In this document: piece by piece, positions 18,142-27,409 of the stretch
Position numbering within the stretch: the first letter of the stretch is position 1
Layout of the letters: the number at the start of each line of letters is the position of its first letter
NCBI GenBank assembly: GCA_905171695.1
Contig: LR991653.1
Location: forward strand, 586,258-650,257
Direction of reading: 5' to 3'
DNA: 64,000 bases
Origin: Candidatus Methanoperedentaceae archaeon GB37
GTDB lineage: Archaea; Halobacteriota; Methanosarcinia; Methanosarcinales; EX4572-44
The notes under the pieces: model-generated
The model's database searches: none
The model's input: the letters and a program-made list of their open reading frames with translations, nothing else
What the model was told of the DNA's origin: nothing
Made by a program: the position numbers and the translations under genes

Positions 18142-18208
18142 GGGTTGGCGTTCTGCCAACCCGAGAGGTGTGTAAAACCAGTCGACTCACAATCTTTTGG
18201 GTTGTGAG
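18142..18208 (+). other. two hairpins before the ABC operon
   Basis: An 8-pair perfect stem GGGTTGGC / GCCAACCC (18142-18149, 18155-18162) with a 5-base loop is followed by a 7-pair stem CTCACAA / TTGTGAG (18186-18192, 18202-18208). Two near-identical GAGAAAGGAGGTAGA stretches lie just upstream (about 18112-18143). The probable transporter promoter lies further down at 18300, so these are not in its leader. The rest of 17980-18330 shows only the oligo-T tract and that promoter. Confidence 0.5.
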
Positions 18209-18299
18209 CTACTCCATACATAGTAAGTTATACTATTAAAACCTTTCTATCATTAACATCATTATGATGATAAATTTTTAATGTGAAAAAATCAGAAGA

Positions 18300-18306
18300 T
18301 TTATAG
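18300..18306 (+). promoter_or_regulatory. TATA box of the ABC transporter operon
   Basis: TTTATAG is centred 28 bases before the ATG at 18331, which predicts a leaderless or nearly leaderless transcript. Confidence 0.6.
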
Positions 18307-18330
18307 CAATGTAACTACAATGCCACATAC

Positions 18331-19326
18331 ATGAAGAGAAGATCCACGGCTCCTATATACTTCATAGCAATCCTTTTCATCATAGCAGCTGCATCAGGCT
18401 GCATCAAAACAGACGAGAGAGAAGAGATTACCACACTCTCTATAGGCTATCAGCCAAGCACCCACCAAGCAGCCCACATAACCGCAATGGAGAAGGGCTG
18501 GTGGGAGCGTGACCTCGCACCCTTTGGAATAGAAAAAGTGATAGATAAACAGTTCCCTTCGGGACCTCCTGAGATGCAGGCGATGCTTGCAGGAGACCTT
18601 GACATAGCCTATGTTGGCTCAGCACCGCCGATCACAGCCATTGCAGAGGGTCTTGATGCAAAGATAGTCGCATGTGTCAACACAAACGGATCAGACCTGG
18701 TGCTCCGCCCAGAGATCAACTACACCACACCAGAAGACCTAAAAGGGCTCACAATAGCCACGTTCCGAGCAGGCTCAATACAGGACACGGTGTTCAAAAA
18801 ATGGCTAATCGATAACAACATCAACCCTATTACAGACCTCACAATTAAAGAGATGGGACCAGGAGATGCCATCACAGCCATCTCCTCAAAATCGGTTGAC
18901 GGGGTCTTCCTCCCGCACCCCTCACCAACAATAATAGAAAGCCAGGGCACAGGGAAGACAGTAATCCAATCAGGCGAGATGTGGCCCTCCCATTCCTGCT
19001 GCGTACTCGTTGTCAGCGGCACACTCATACGAGAACGCCCAGACCTCGTGGAACAGATCATAAAGACACATATAAATGCCACGGAATACAACCTTGCACA
19101 CCCAGAAGAAGCGGCCAGGCTTGCAGCAGAGAAACTCTCCATGAACGAGAGCCTCCTATCTAAATCACTCAAGACATGGGACGGGAAGTGGTGCACAGAC
19201 CCACGAGTCAGCATACCGAGCACGCTTGAGTATGCAAACGTACAGTACGAATTAGGATATATCAAGAAACCACTGAGAGAAGAAGACCTCTTCGATACAA
19301 GTTTCTACGAAAAGATAACAGAATGA
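18331..19326 (+). CDS. ABC transporter substrate-binding lipoprotein (NitT/TauT/NMT1-like)
   Basis: A secreted solute-binding protein anchored by a lipid: signal peptide of about 22 residues ending in the lipobox AASGC. The mature part starts with the SsuA/NrtA/NMT1-like pattern LSIGYQPSTHQAAHITAMEKGWW and has a later GDLDIAYVGSAPP segment, the usual hinge region of the family. Known ligands range over sulfonates, taurine, nitrate and thiamine precursors, so the substrate cannot be assigned. It is the first gene of a three-gene operon, eight bases before the permease. Confidence 0.92.
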   Translation: MKRRSTAPIYFIAILFIIAAASGCIKTDEREEITTLSIGYQPSTHQAAHITAMEKGWWERDLAPFGIEKVIDKQFPSGPPEMQAMLAGDLDIAYVGSAPPITAIAEGLDAKIVACVNTNGSDLVLRPEINYTTPEDLKGLTIATFRAGSIQDTVFKKWLIDNNINPITDLTIKEMGPGDAITAISSKSVDGVFLPHPSPTIIESQGTGKTVIQSGEMWPSHSCCVLVVSGTLIRERPDLVEQIIKTHINATEYNLAHPEEAARLAAEKLSMNESLLSKSLKTWDGKWCTDPRVSIPSTLEYANVQYELGYIKKPLREEDLFDTSFYEKITE

Positions 19327-19333
19327 TAAGAGA

Positions 19334-20104
19334 ATGCCACACGGACGTTTGCTCCGAGTAATATCGCTTGCAGGAGCGACTATAATATGGGAGATTGCAG
19401 CATCAGTAGTCAATGATCCACTCTTTCTACCAAGGTTCACAGAAGTCATCCAGACGTTCTACCATGTGGTTGCAAGCGGTGATCTGCTCCGTGATCTCTT
19501 TGAAAGCCTGATGCACTTCGGAATCGGACTTGGACTCGGCATCGTAATAGCAATACCGATCGGAATGATGATGGGGTGGAGCAGAACTGCAGATAATATA
19601 ATCGACCCACTGGTAGAACTGGTACGACCCATACCGCCCATTGCATGGATACCATTTGCTATCATATGGTTACACCTCACACACTATGCAGCAGGCTTCA
19701 TCGTCTTCATGGGCGCAGTATTCCCAATCCTGATAAACACGTACGCAGGCTTCAGAGACACGCCACAGATACTGATCGACAGCGGCAAGGTGCTCGGATG
19801 CGTGAGAAGCAGGGACCTCATAAAGAAGATAGCTCTCCCATACGCCCTTCCGTCAATAGCAACTGGTGTTAGGATAGCGATGGGCGTTGGTTGGATGTGC
19901 GTTGTTGCAGCCGAGCTCTTCGGAGTCAGCAATCACGGACTCGGATACAAGGTATGGTGGTACAAAGACATCCACCAGATGGATGGCGTACTCACATACA
20001 TGCTGATACTTGGGATCGTCTCACTCACAATAGATCGAGTATTCAGATACATAACTGATGAAAGACTGTTAAAATGGAAGACAGGACTTGTAAGAAACAA
20101 ATAA
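19334..20104 (+). CDS. ABC transporter permease (NitT/TauT type)
   Basis: Integral membrane protein of 256 residues with about six helices. The EAA-like cytoplasmic loop that docks the ATPase is at about 150-170 (DSGKVLGCVRSRDLIKKIALPYALPSIATGVR). WMCVVAAELFGVSNHGLGY is a conserved permease segment of this class. It lies between the binding protein and ATPase genes with gaps of 7 bases on each side. Confidence 0.94.
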   Translation: MPHGRLLRVISLAGATIIWEIAASVVNDPLFLPRFTEVIQTFYHVVASGDLLRDLFESLMHFGIGLGLGIVIAIPIGMMMGWSRTADNIIDPLVELVRPIPPIAWIPFAIIWLHLTHYAAGFIVFMGAVFPILINTYAGFRDTPQILIDSGKVLGCVRSRDLIKKIALPYALPSIATGVRIAMGVGWMCVVAAELFGVSNHGLGYKVWWYKDIHQMDGVLTYMLILGIVSLTIDRVFRYITDERLLKWKTGLVRNK

Positions 20105-20111
20105 TAAAATT

Positions 20112-20855
20112 ATGCTGAAAATAAATAATTTAAGTAAAAAATATGACGACCTGCTCGTCTTAGACAACATCAATCTCGAAATAGCAGATAGCGAGTTCAT
20201 CTGCCTCCTTGGGCCCAGCGGATGCGGAAAAACCACACTCCTCCGAATAGTAGCAGGACTCGAAGAAGCAACAACAGGCAGAATCACCCTCAACAACCAG
20301 AGCATAACAGGCCCAAACACCTGCATAGGAATGGTCTTCCAAGACTACGCACTCTTTCCCTGGCGAAACATACTCGACAACGCCATCTTCGGACTCGAAA
20401 TGAAGGGAGTTGATAAAGAGACCGCCCGCAACAAGGCAAGAAAATACCTGCGCCTGCTCGGACTCGAACGATTCGAAAAAAGCCACCCACACGAACTATC
20501 AGGCGGCATGAAACAACGCGTAGCAATCCTACGCGCACTCCTGATCAAACCAGAAGTACTGCTGATGGACGAACCATTCGGAGCATTGGACGCACAAACA
20601 AGAAACCAACTCCAGATAGAACTACTTAAAATCTGGAACAAAGACAAAAAAACAGTACTATTCGTAACACACAGCGTCGACGAAGCGGCATACCTCGCAG
20701 ACAGAGTAATAATACTCTCAAAACGACCAGGAAGAATAAAAGAAACGATCGAGATCAACCTCCCACGACCAAGAGACCGAACCAGCATGGAAGTAAACAA
20801 GATCAGAAGCAGAGTCCTGAAGACGCTCGGAGCAGAACAAGAAGCCCAGGCCTAA
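20112..20855 (+). CDS. ABC transporter ATP-binding protein (NitT/TauT type)
   Basis: The 247 residues contain Walker A GPSGCGKT (about 36-43), a Q-loop VFQDYALFPW, the signature LSGGMKQRV (about 131-139), Walker B VLLMDEPFGALD and the switch His in VTHSVDEA. The match is to the NrtD/SsuB/TauB group, in agreement with the two upstream genes. It ends the operon; the 190 bases that follow show nothing. Confidence 0.95.
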   Translation: MLKINNLSKKYDDLLVLDNINLEIADSEFICLLGPSGCGKTTLLRIVAGLEEATTGRITLNNQSITGPNTCIGMVFQDYALFPWRNILDNAIFGLEMKGVDKETARNKARKYLRLLGLERFEKSHPHELSGGMKQRVAILRALLIKPEVLLMDEPFGALDAQTRNQLQIELLKIWNKDKKTVLFVTHSVDEAAYLADRVIILSKRPGRIKETIEINLPRPRDRTSMEVNKIRSRVLKTLGAEQEAQA

Positions 20856-21044
20856 AACAAAACCAATAAAAATATGAACTGACCATTACACCATCCATAT
20901 CCCCCTCGTCCCACCTCTAAAAAATCCTTTCAACTTTTGAGATGAGCTCTTTCAATCCTCTTGCGTAGTTATTCATGCTCAGACCGTCTCTTTTTATAAT
21001 TATTCCCAGACTCTTTCTGAAATGGGGATGGTTGGATTGGTTTC

Positions 21045-21960
21045 TTACAGTACCTTATCCAGGAAACCGTATCTCTTCAGGAGGTTTACAGGTCTGACGA
21101 TCGATGAATTCAATCAGTTATACCGGGTGATCAAGAATAGGTAGAAAGAATACAAGATCAAAAGGCTTAGAAGCTTAGAAGACCTGACAGGAAAAATGTA
21201 ATAGGTTAGGGTAGAAAGTTTGAACTGGAACTTATAGATCGTCTAATTATGCTTTTAATCTATTACAAGCTCTATATCACATTTTTTTTATTAGGATTCC
21301 TTTTTGGCATCGATCATAGCACTGTATCTCGAAATATTAGGCATCTTGAGCCGTTAGTTAAGAAATGCATCCCTTGCTCTATAGAAGATCCATAGAAAAG
21401 TGAAAAGGATCAGTAACATCGATGAACTCTTGAGATACTTTCCTGGAATGAAGGCGTCTGTTGATGCGACTGAGCAGGAGATTCCAAGACCGAAGAACAG
21501 AAGACGGCGAAAGAGCTACTATTCCGGGAAAAGAAGCGACATACGGTCAAGACGCAGGTGATAACGAACAAAGATGGAATAATAATCCATAAAACACCTC
21601 ACGTACACGGAAAAAAGCACGATTATGAACTATTAAAGAGAAAATATCCACCATTACCCTCTGATATTGAGATAAATGGGGATTTAGGGTATCAAGGGAT
21701 AGAAAATGACTTTCCAGAGATAAAATCAAGAATTCCAATCAAGAAACCAAAAGGCGGCAAGTCTTACCAGAGCAGAGAAAAAGCATAACAAGAGCCTGAA
21801 CCAAGAGCAAATGGTCGTTAAGCATGTGACAGGGCGAATGAAGAGACTCAGGATAACGGCAGATGATGAGTTCAGAAACAGACCGAGACAACATGATACG
21901 ACAACATCGATCATGACAGGGCTTGTAAACTTTCATCTCATAGTTGAGAAAGGAATTTGA
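21045..21960 (+). pseudogene. degraded IS5-family (ISL2-like) transposase
   Basis: Fragments of one transposase lie in several frames. There is an N-terminal FRRFTGLTIDEFNQLYRVI region (about 21075), a helix-turn-helix segment GIDHSTVSRNIRHLEPLV (about 21310-21360), and SVDATEQEIPRPK followed by SYYSGKKKRHTVKTQVI (about 21455-21560). The only long open part, 21558-21788, reads HGKKHDYELLKRKYPP and DLGYQG. The C-terminal part carries NRPRQHDTTTSIMTGLVNFH. Many stops and shifts make it clearly dead. No clean inverted ends were found. Confidence 0.8.
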
Positions 21961-22036
21961 TCTGAGCAGACTTGTCAGGTGATGAGCAAGGAGTGATTAG
22001 TGAATGATGCAGCTAGAGTTTAACTGTGCAAGAGGT

Positions 22037-22680
22037 CTAGTATACATCTTCTCGGAATTTACAAAACAAACTTGTAGCAATCTCTTCTAGTTTGGCATAA
22101 AGGCGCTTGGAGATGGGCAATTCCTCAAACACTTCTTCTTTTAATTTTTCAATCTTTTTTCCATATTTTTCTATTATGTCTCTGGTATGGATTTGAGGAA
22201 TTGAAGGGAGACGGTTAGTTTCTTTCCATTTATCATAATCAGCTTTTATTATATCAGATGTTATTTTCTTTACTTCTTTAGGGGTGATTTTATCTTTTTC
22301 ACCGATAACTGCGTCTACTTGCTCCTCAATCTTTCCTCTAATAAACTGGAAATAATTATACACTGTATAAAGTAAATATTCTTTCTGCACAGAGTCAGGA
22401 AACAATGAACTGGCGCTATCTAAAAAATCTGTAAAATCATTGGTGTATTCTTTTAAAGTGTCAAATTTCTTTTCACCCAGGTCATTTCTATAGATCTTAA
22501 TTATTGTCTCCCATGGAATCTGCCAAAGATCATTATTCCAACAGGATGATATTTAGACAAACTAAAAAGTTTATTAGCAGATGTGAATATTTTTTGGCCA
22601 TTTTCCTGTATGCTTGTAACCGCACTATCAGATGCAAGAGCTATTGCTTCTTTGTTCATTATCGCAATTTCAGCCGTTAT
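22037..22680 (-). pseudogene. broken gene for a conserved archaeal/bacterial hypothetical protein (proteasome-like Ntn fold suspected)
   Basis: The minus strand reads TAEIAIMNKEAIALASDSAVTS, then GQKIFTSANKLFSLSKYHPVGIM. These resemble the N-terminus of widely spread hypothetical proteins with a proteasome-like self-processing look. A frameshift at about 22520 follows, and the second frame continues DLWQIPWETIIKIYRND and on to the stop at 22037. The expected start codon is ATA at 22680 instead of ATG, and the usual C-terminal third is missing. I judge it an inactivated, truncated gene; the fold assignment is from memory of the family and uncertain. Confidence 0.6.
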
Positions 22681-22927
22681 TTTTCACTTTCCCCGCGTTT
22701 GAACACGAGATCTTCCTGTTGATATCGCCATATTATGCCACCCGCAGAGATCATTCGTTCATACTACGTATTATTATATTATTATATAATATTATTACAT
22801 GAGCGGTGACAGTGTTGTTAAATCGTTATCTCATCTCTTACAAACCTTTCGATTTAGCAGCACTTAACACGAAGATTGCAGAATCCCTGCAGTTCACCAA
22901 CATCCACCTCACAATAATGAATTATGC

Positions 22928-23764
22928 CTATCGGCTCTTTGCTTTTGCGGCTATGAACTCGCGTGCGAGTTTTGCTCCGAGTGATGCCGTGTTGATGTCG
23001 AGTTCTGGCACGATCTCCATTATGTCGAGTCCAATGGATATGGGTGCGAGTCTCCAGATGATCTCGCGGGCGTCTCTCGGTGTTATTCCGAATGGTTCTG
23101 GTGTTCCAACTCCTGGTGCATAGGCTGGGTCGATTGCGTCCATGTCGATTGAGAGATAGACCGTCTCATCTCCGAGGTCTTCTTCGAGTCTCTCGATGAT
23201 CTCCCTCGTTCCGTCTCTGTATATCTGGTCTGCGCTATAGCAGTGGACTTTGTTTCTCTTCACGAATCTGTACTCTTCTCTTGTTCCACTTCTGACTCCT
23301 ATCTCTACGATCTTTCTTGTCACTTCTTCATAGAGGCGGCGGGCTGTGCATGCGTGTGAGTATCTCTCGCCTTCGTACTCGTCACGGAGGTCGAGGTGTG
23401 CGTCCAGTATTATGATCCAATCTGGAGCGCATTCTCGTGCAGCGGCTATTGTGAGTGAGTGCTCGCCACCGAGCATTATCGGTGTCTTCTTACCTGAGAG
23501 GTGGTCTCGTGTGGCAGAGGCGACTCTTGAGAGCGCGGTTGAGATCTCTCTTTCAGTCTCTACGTCTCCTGCGTCATGGATCTTCAACTCGGCAAGATCG
23601 ATCTCAAGGCTTGGGTTGTACGTCTCGAAGTTGTAGGACTCGTCTCTGATAGCCTGCGGGGCGCTGGAGCTGCCACGCCGAAAGCTTGATGTGCCATCGA
23701 ACGGTGCGCCAAAGATCACATAATCGGCGTCAGTGTAGGTAGAGTCTGCATCTGCAAAGTGCAT
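22928..23764 (-). CDS. speB: agmatinase (ureohydrolase)
   Basis: The enzyme converts agmatine to putrescine and urea using two Mn ions. The 278 residues show the ureohydrolase metal motifs GGEHS (about 98-102), DAHLDLRDEYEG (about 120-131) and SIDMDAIDPAYAPGVGTPEP (about 201-220). It starts 27 bases after the eIF5A stop on the same strand. The pairing is meaningful, since spermidine made from putrescine supplies the aminobutyl group of hypusine on eIF5A. Confidence 0.95.
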   Translation of the reverse strand: MHFADADSTYTDADYVIFGAPFDGTSSFRRGSSSAPQAIRDESYNFETYNPSLEIDLAELKIHDAGDVETEREISTALSRVASATRDHLSGKKTPIMLGGEHSLTIAAARECAPDWIIILDAHLDLRDEYEGERYSHACTARRLYEEVTRKIVEIGVRSGTREEYRFVKRNKVHCYSADQIYRDGTREIIERLEEDLGDETVYLSIDMDAIDPAYAPGVGTPEPFGITPRDAREIIWRLAPISIGLDIMEIVPELDINTASLGAKLAREFIAAKAKSR

Positions 23765-23791
23765 GAGTCTCTGAGCATGAGTCTCTGATTC

Positions 23792-24178
23792 TTATACCCG
23801 TATGTCGAACTTGGTCATGCCCATTGATTTCAGGTAGTTAACCTCTTTTCCCTCCTCCACTTTATCTATCAGTTCGTCAGGAATCTTCATCTCGAAGCTT
23901 GAGTAATCTGCGAGATCCATGATCTGGGCTACGCCGTTTGCGATGGATAATACCTGGCCGCTCCTGCGCTCAACCAGTGGCACGTAGATCTTGGCTGTGA
24001 CAGGTGATATGAGGGATCGCTTCTGGTTGTCGAATATTCCTACTGCTTCTATACGGGCCTTTGCCGAACCATGTTTACCTGGTTTCGAGTGAGAGATGCT
24101 CTTGATGATACATGGTGCATCATCGATCATCACGTAACGACCTTCTTTCAATGCCCTGACTTCGATCTGTTCCTTCAT
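23792..24178 (-). CDS. eif5A: translation initiation factor 5A
   Basis: A two-domain translation factor of 128 residues that helps ribosomes through difficult peptide bonds. The N-terminal SH3-like domain holds the hypusine loop SKPGKHGSAK with the modifiable Lys at about 36; the C-terminal OB-fold domain begins near residue 70. It is first in a two-gene unit with agmatinase. Confidence 0.97.
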   Translation of the reverse strand: MKEQIEVRALKEGRYVMIDDAPCIIKSISHSKPGKHGSAKARIEAVGIFDNQKRSLISPVTAKIYVPLVERRSGQVLSIANGVAQIMDLADYSSFEMKIPDELIDKVEEGKEVNYLKSMGMTKFDIRV

Positions 24179-24375
24179 CTAAAAAGCTCCATGAAATTAT
24201 TGGGTGATCAGGTTATATAACACCACGATTCCAGATAAATAATTAACTCTCACCGCATCCATGAATGCTTTTTCCATATTTTTAAAGTCTTTTTTTCAGT
24301 TAATTTATAAAATTAAATAACCACTAAAATAGTTTATAATAGAAATTAAAGAATCCCAGCAAAGTGTAATAAGTA

Positions 24376-25292
24376 TTAGAGCTTTTTTCTAGATTTTTCA
24401 ACAAATCTTTCCATATTTATTCTATTCTTCAAGCAGAACTGGCAGAATAGTTGTGTAGTATAGAAGATCGTTTTTATCTCTGTAGTAGCATATTTGCGGT
24501 AGTAGACGTGTAAGTCATTCAAACCAAACATAATTTTTGCTATTTTGAAGAAAGACTCTATTTTACTTATTATTTCAGCGAATTTCTCGTGTCTGTCGAT
24601 CTTTTCCACTGTCTGTTTTATTATATAACTGAAATCTTCAAGTAAAATGGATAGAATCTTGTTATATCTGCTGTCAAACCAAAATAAGTTTGCTGGACAA
24701 CCTTCTATTATCCTTTTCACCCTCTCAAGATCTATGTTGATCCTTACCTTTATTACAGGGATTATTCCGTAGCTATAACAATTTTTATTTTACCATTCTC
24801 AGTTCCCAGATTTGGTATTACCAGCTCTTCCCAGATCTCCTTCTTTGAATAAATTTTAACACCGAAAGATTCGTGAGATTATGGAGTGCAGATGATATAA
24901 CCGTATAACTATAACCGTATAACCGACTTTAGAATCTCTGAGAGGATCAAAGCAGAGTTCTGCATCGAACAATCCATCTTTTATCTTCTCTTTCCTTTCC
25001 TGAGTCGGTTTAAATCTGCTGTTACAAGAATGGTGTCCAATCCGTAGATTTCATCTGCTCTTTCTTTAACATTCCTTTTTATTATCCTGAAATCTTCGTA
25101 ATTTGAGAATGATTTAAGCACTTTAAGCTTTAAAATGTCTCTCAACTCCATATAGTCTCTCAGAATGTCGTAAAAGAGAATGACCGAGAAGAACCTCATA
25201 GTCTCAACAATATAATATTCCATTGATGTAGTTGTCATACTTCTCTTCCATCCTGAAGATCCCTCCTGCCTTCTCCATAACAATTTAAGCAA
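24376..25292 (-). pseudogene. AT-rich broken reading frames of unknown function
   Basis: On the minus strand, pieces of what looks like one coding sequence appear in different frames. 25292-24981 is a 103 aa frame with TTSMEYYIVETMRFFSVILFYDIL and YGLDTILVTADLNRLRKG. A piece of about 33 codons near 24960-24890 (KDGLFDAELCFDPLRDSK) follows, then one near 24830 (KKEIWEELVIPNLGTENGKIKI), and finally 24720-24376, a 114 aa frame ending FVEKSRKKL. I do not recognise any family. Its codon and base use differ from core genes, and it lies beside an IS5-type element, so it may be a decayed mobile gene. Between 24179 and 24375 and between 25293 and 25415 I see nothing else. Confidence 0.4.
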
Positions 25293-25415
25293 ATTTTAAA
25301 GCTACAATCATAAAATCATCCTATGTAATTTTGACATTATTTATTCTATCTACTCTAGTAGCTGAAATTATGAAAAGTGATCAGATAAGTCCGTTTTTAA
25401 ATTTTTCTATTTTGT

Positions 25416-26435
25416 TGCTGTGTTGAATAACTTTTAAGTTTCCTTCCTGTTATTTCTCATTTGCAGGAGGGATGATTGGGATGCAGAGTAAGAGAAATTG
25501 GAAGGAATATAATGAAAAACTTGTGCGGAGGGGAGAACTCTATATCTCATTGGATTTCCTTGAGAACTGGGATGAAGAATTAAATAGGATGAATGAGGGG
25601 AAGGTTGGCAGACCTTTCAGGTTTCCTCGAACCTTTATGTGTTTTCTAGCTTTCTTGCATGTAGCTTTCCTTCCATTAAGACAAATGGAAGGATTTTTGA
25701 GGAAATTATCAGAATATATACCTGAGTTAAAGGTAGCTGATTATTCCACTGTTTGTAAGAGGTTGAGGAAACTAGACTTTGAACTCTCTAGTAATCTTGG
25801 AGAAGATCTTGTAGTTGCAATAGATTCGTCTGGTATGAAGATAACGAATAGAGGAGAGTGGATCAGAGATAAATGGAAAGACGAGAAAGGGTTGGATTAA
25901 GGTTCATATTGCTATAGACGTTAAAACAAGGAAACTCTTAGCCTTAAAGATAACAGATGAAAGAACAGGTGATGGAAAGATGTTAAAACCTCTGGTAAAG
26001 CAAATTAAAGGAAGAGGTGGAGAGATAACTAGGGTATATGGTGATGGAGGTTATGATAGCAGAGAGAATTTCAATTATCTTGCTGAAAATAATGTAAATA
26101 ATGTAGAACCAGTGATCAAGATAAGAAGTAACTCTTCAACAAAGTCAAGAGGCTCTCCATCCAGAGCTAAGAGAGTAAGAGAACTCAAAGAATTAGGTCA
26201 TGAAAGATGGAAAGATAAATACAGGTATGGCTGCAGATGGACAACAGAGAGTTTCTTCTCTGGTGTTAAAAGAATATTTGGAGAGACATGCAGAGCAAGA
26301 TCTCCAGAAGCTTTATTTCAAGAAGTAAAGATGAAATTCATCTTCTACAACATGCTCATAAGTGTTTAAGCCTACATTCTCAGAGAAACAATTACCTGAA
26401 GATATACCCCATCCAGCTAATTGTTCAACACAGCA
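25416..26435 (+). mobile_element. IS5-family insertion sequence with terminal inverted repeats
   Basis: Two 15-base ends match at 14 positions as inverted repeats: TGCTGTGTTGAATAA at 25416-25430 and TTGTTCAACACAGCA at 26421-26435. They enclose 1020 bases with one transposase gene. No clear target duplication is seen next to the ends, so they may extend or shift by a base or two. Confidence 0.8.
25472..26369 (+). pseudogene. IS5-family DDE transposase with one frameshift
   Basis: The first frame (25472-25900) carries RNWKEYNEKLVRRGELY, a helix-turn-helix-like region and the first catalytic Asp in VVAIDSSGMK. After a shift around 25880 the frame continues RKGWIKVHIAIDVKTRKLLAL, then VYGDGGYDSRENF with the second Asp and the Glu region WTTESFFSGVKRIFGE. 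Together they make a normal IS5 transposase of about 300 residues. Because only one shift is present and the ends are intact, the break is recent or programmed. Confidence 0.85.
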
Positions 26436-26617
26436 TATTTTGTCGATCATTTTCTTTATTTGAGTTATTTCTTCTGTTATTTTTGATATTACATTTTGCT
26501 GGAGATTTAAAATAAAAATATAAATATATTTAATGTCTTAGTTAATTTTATTGAGGATTTGGAAGAAAGTAACCCTATAAATTTTAATGCAATGTTCATA
26601 CTTAAGTTATCCAGATC

Positions 26618-26709
26618 GCCTAGCGTTATATGGATGTACGACGTTCGCTGATAGGCGAATGTCCCGAAGGGCGGGGCGTAAGTCCAAAGCGTACATCCAC
26701 TTGTTATAT
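26618..26709 (-). repeat. attC-like recombination site B
   Basis: The inner arms TGGATGTACG and CGTACATCCA are perfectly complementary over 10 bases. The outer cores are degenerate: GCCTAGC (26618-26624) in place of RYYYAAC and GTTATAT (26703-26709) in place of GTTRRRY. The centre is GC-rich with CGAAGGGCGG. It lies immediately downstream of the R-M pair. The tail after the core (to about 26768) shares GTTGCCCGAAG with the tail of site D. Between the IS5-type element end (26435) and this site there is AT-rich sequence with no gene. Confidence 0.5.
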
Positions 26710-26773
26710 GATCGAAGCCCGAAGGGCTGAGGCAAGGCACGGAGTTGCTGTAGAGTTGCCCGAAGTCTTCATG

Positions 26774-27409
26774 TTATCCATCCTTTAACCGTTTCATTTC
26801 GTGCTTTATTTCATCAATTACTTCCATATTGTATATTCTCTTTTTTCCACCTTCTTTTATGGATATGACGTAAAACACCTTACCTCCATATTTCTCAGTA
26901 AATTTCTGGTGCGTAACTTTTTGGAACGCATGTTCCTTAAATATCTGAGGTATGTGAGAAACACCACCCGCAGGTTTAATCTGAAGTCCGATATAGTTAT
27001 TATCAATTTTGATATAAAAATCTACAGCATAAAGTCTATCCCACTCATCTGGCGCTGGATGAATCCTGACTCCCAGTATTTTTTCTAATTGCCCGTAAAT
27101 TGTTTTAATTTCGGTCATGTAGCCATCAAAAGTCCGATCTATCACCATTTTAACCATATATTCTATGCAATCCTCCTCTGTAATCTCCTCAATCTCGGCG
27201 GAGATCACCTCTGAGATTTTTATATACAACTTTCGTCCTAACTCTTCAATATGCTCTTTTGGTCTAACATTTTTAAAATAGTATTTTCTCCAGTCGTCTA
27301 TCGTTTTTGGAGCGCAGTTTCTGATTTCTTCTGAGACAGGACCAACATTGCGCTTGAAGTTCAGTTGAAAGCGATTCATAGCACTGTTTAAAATCCATTC
27401 CTTCGCCAT
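26774..27409 (-). CDS. type II restriction endonuclease, probably MjaI family (CTAG)
   Basis: The 211 residues begin AKEWILNSAMNRFQLN and contain VGPVSEEIRNCAPKTIDDW and EEITEEDCIEYMVKMVIDRTF, which I recognise as the RE_MjaI family, whose founder recognises CTAG. A likely PD-(D/E)xK core is YAVDFYIKIDNNYIGLQIKP (about 127-146), with D and QxK as the metal-site strand. The ATG overlaps the methyltransferase stop by one base (TAATG). The family call is from sequence memory; the CTAG specificity is inference from it. Confidence 0.65.
   Translation of the reverse strand: MAKEWILNSAMNRFQLNFKRNVGPVSEEIRNCAPKTIDDWRKYYFKNVRPKEHIEELGRKLYIKISEVISAEIEEITEEDCIEYMVKMVIDRTFDGYMTEIKTIYGQLEKILGVRIHPAPDEWDRLYAVDFYIKIDNNYIGLQIKPAGGVSHIPQIFKEHAFQKVTHQKFTEKYGGKVFYVISIKEGGKKRIYNMEVIDEIKHEMKRLKDG

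Noticed and set aside
18142..18208. tRNA gene
   Set aside because: One arm resembles an anticodon stem on the minus strand, but there is no acceptor stem, T arm or conserved TTCRA loop.
18142..18330. Known riboswitch before the ABC transporter
   Set aside because: No conserved riboswitch core is recognisable, and the probable promoter lies downstream of the hairpins with no leader before the ATG.
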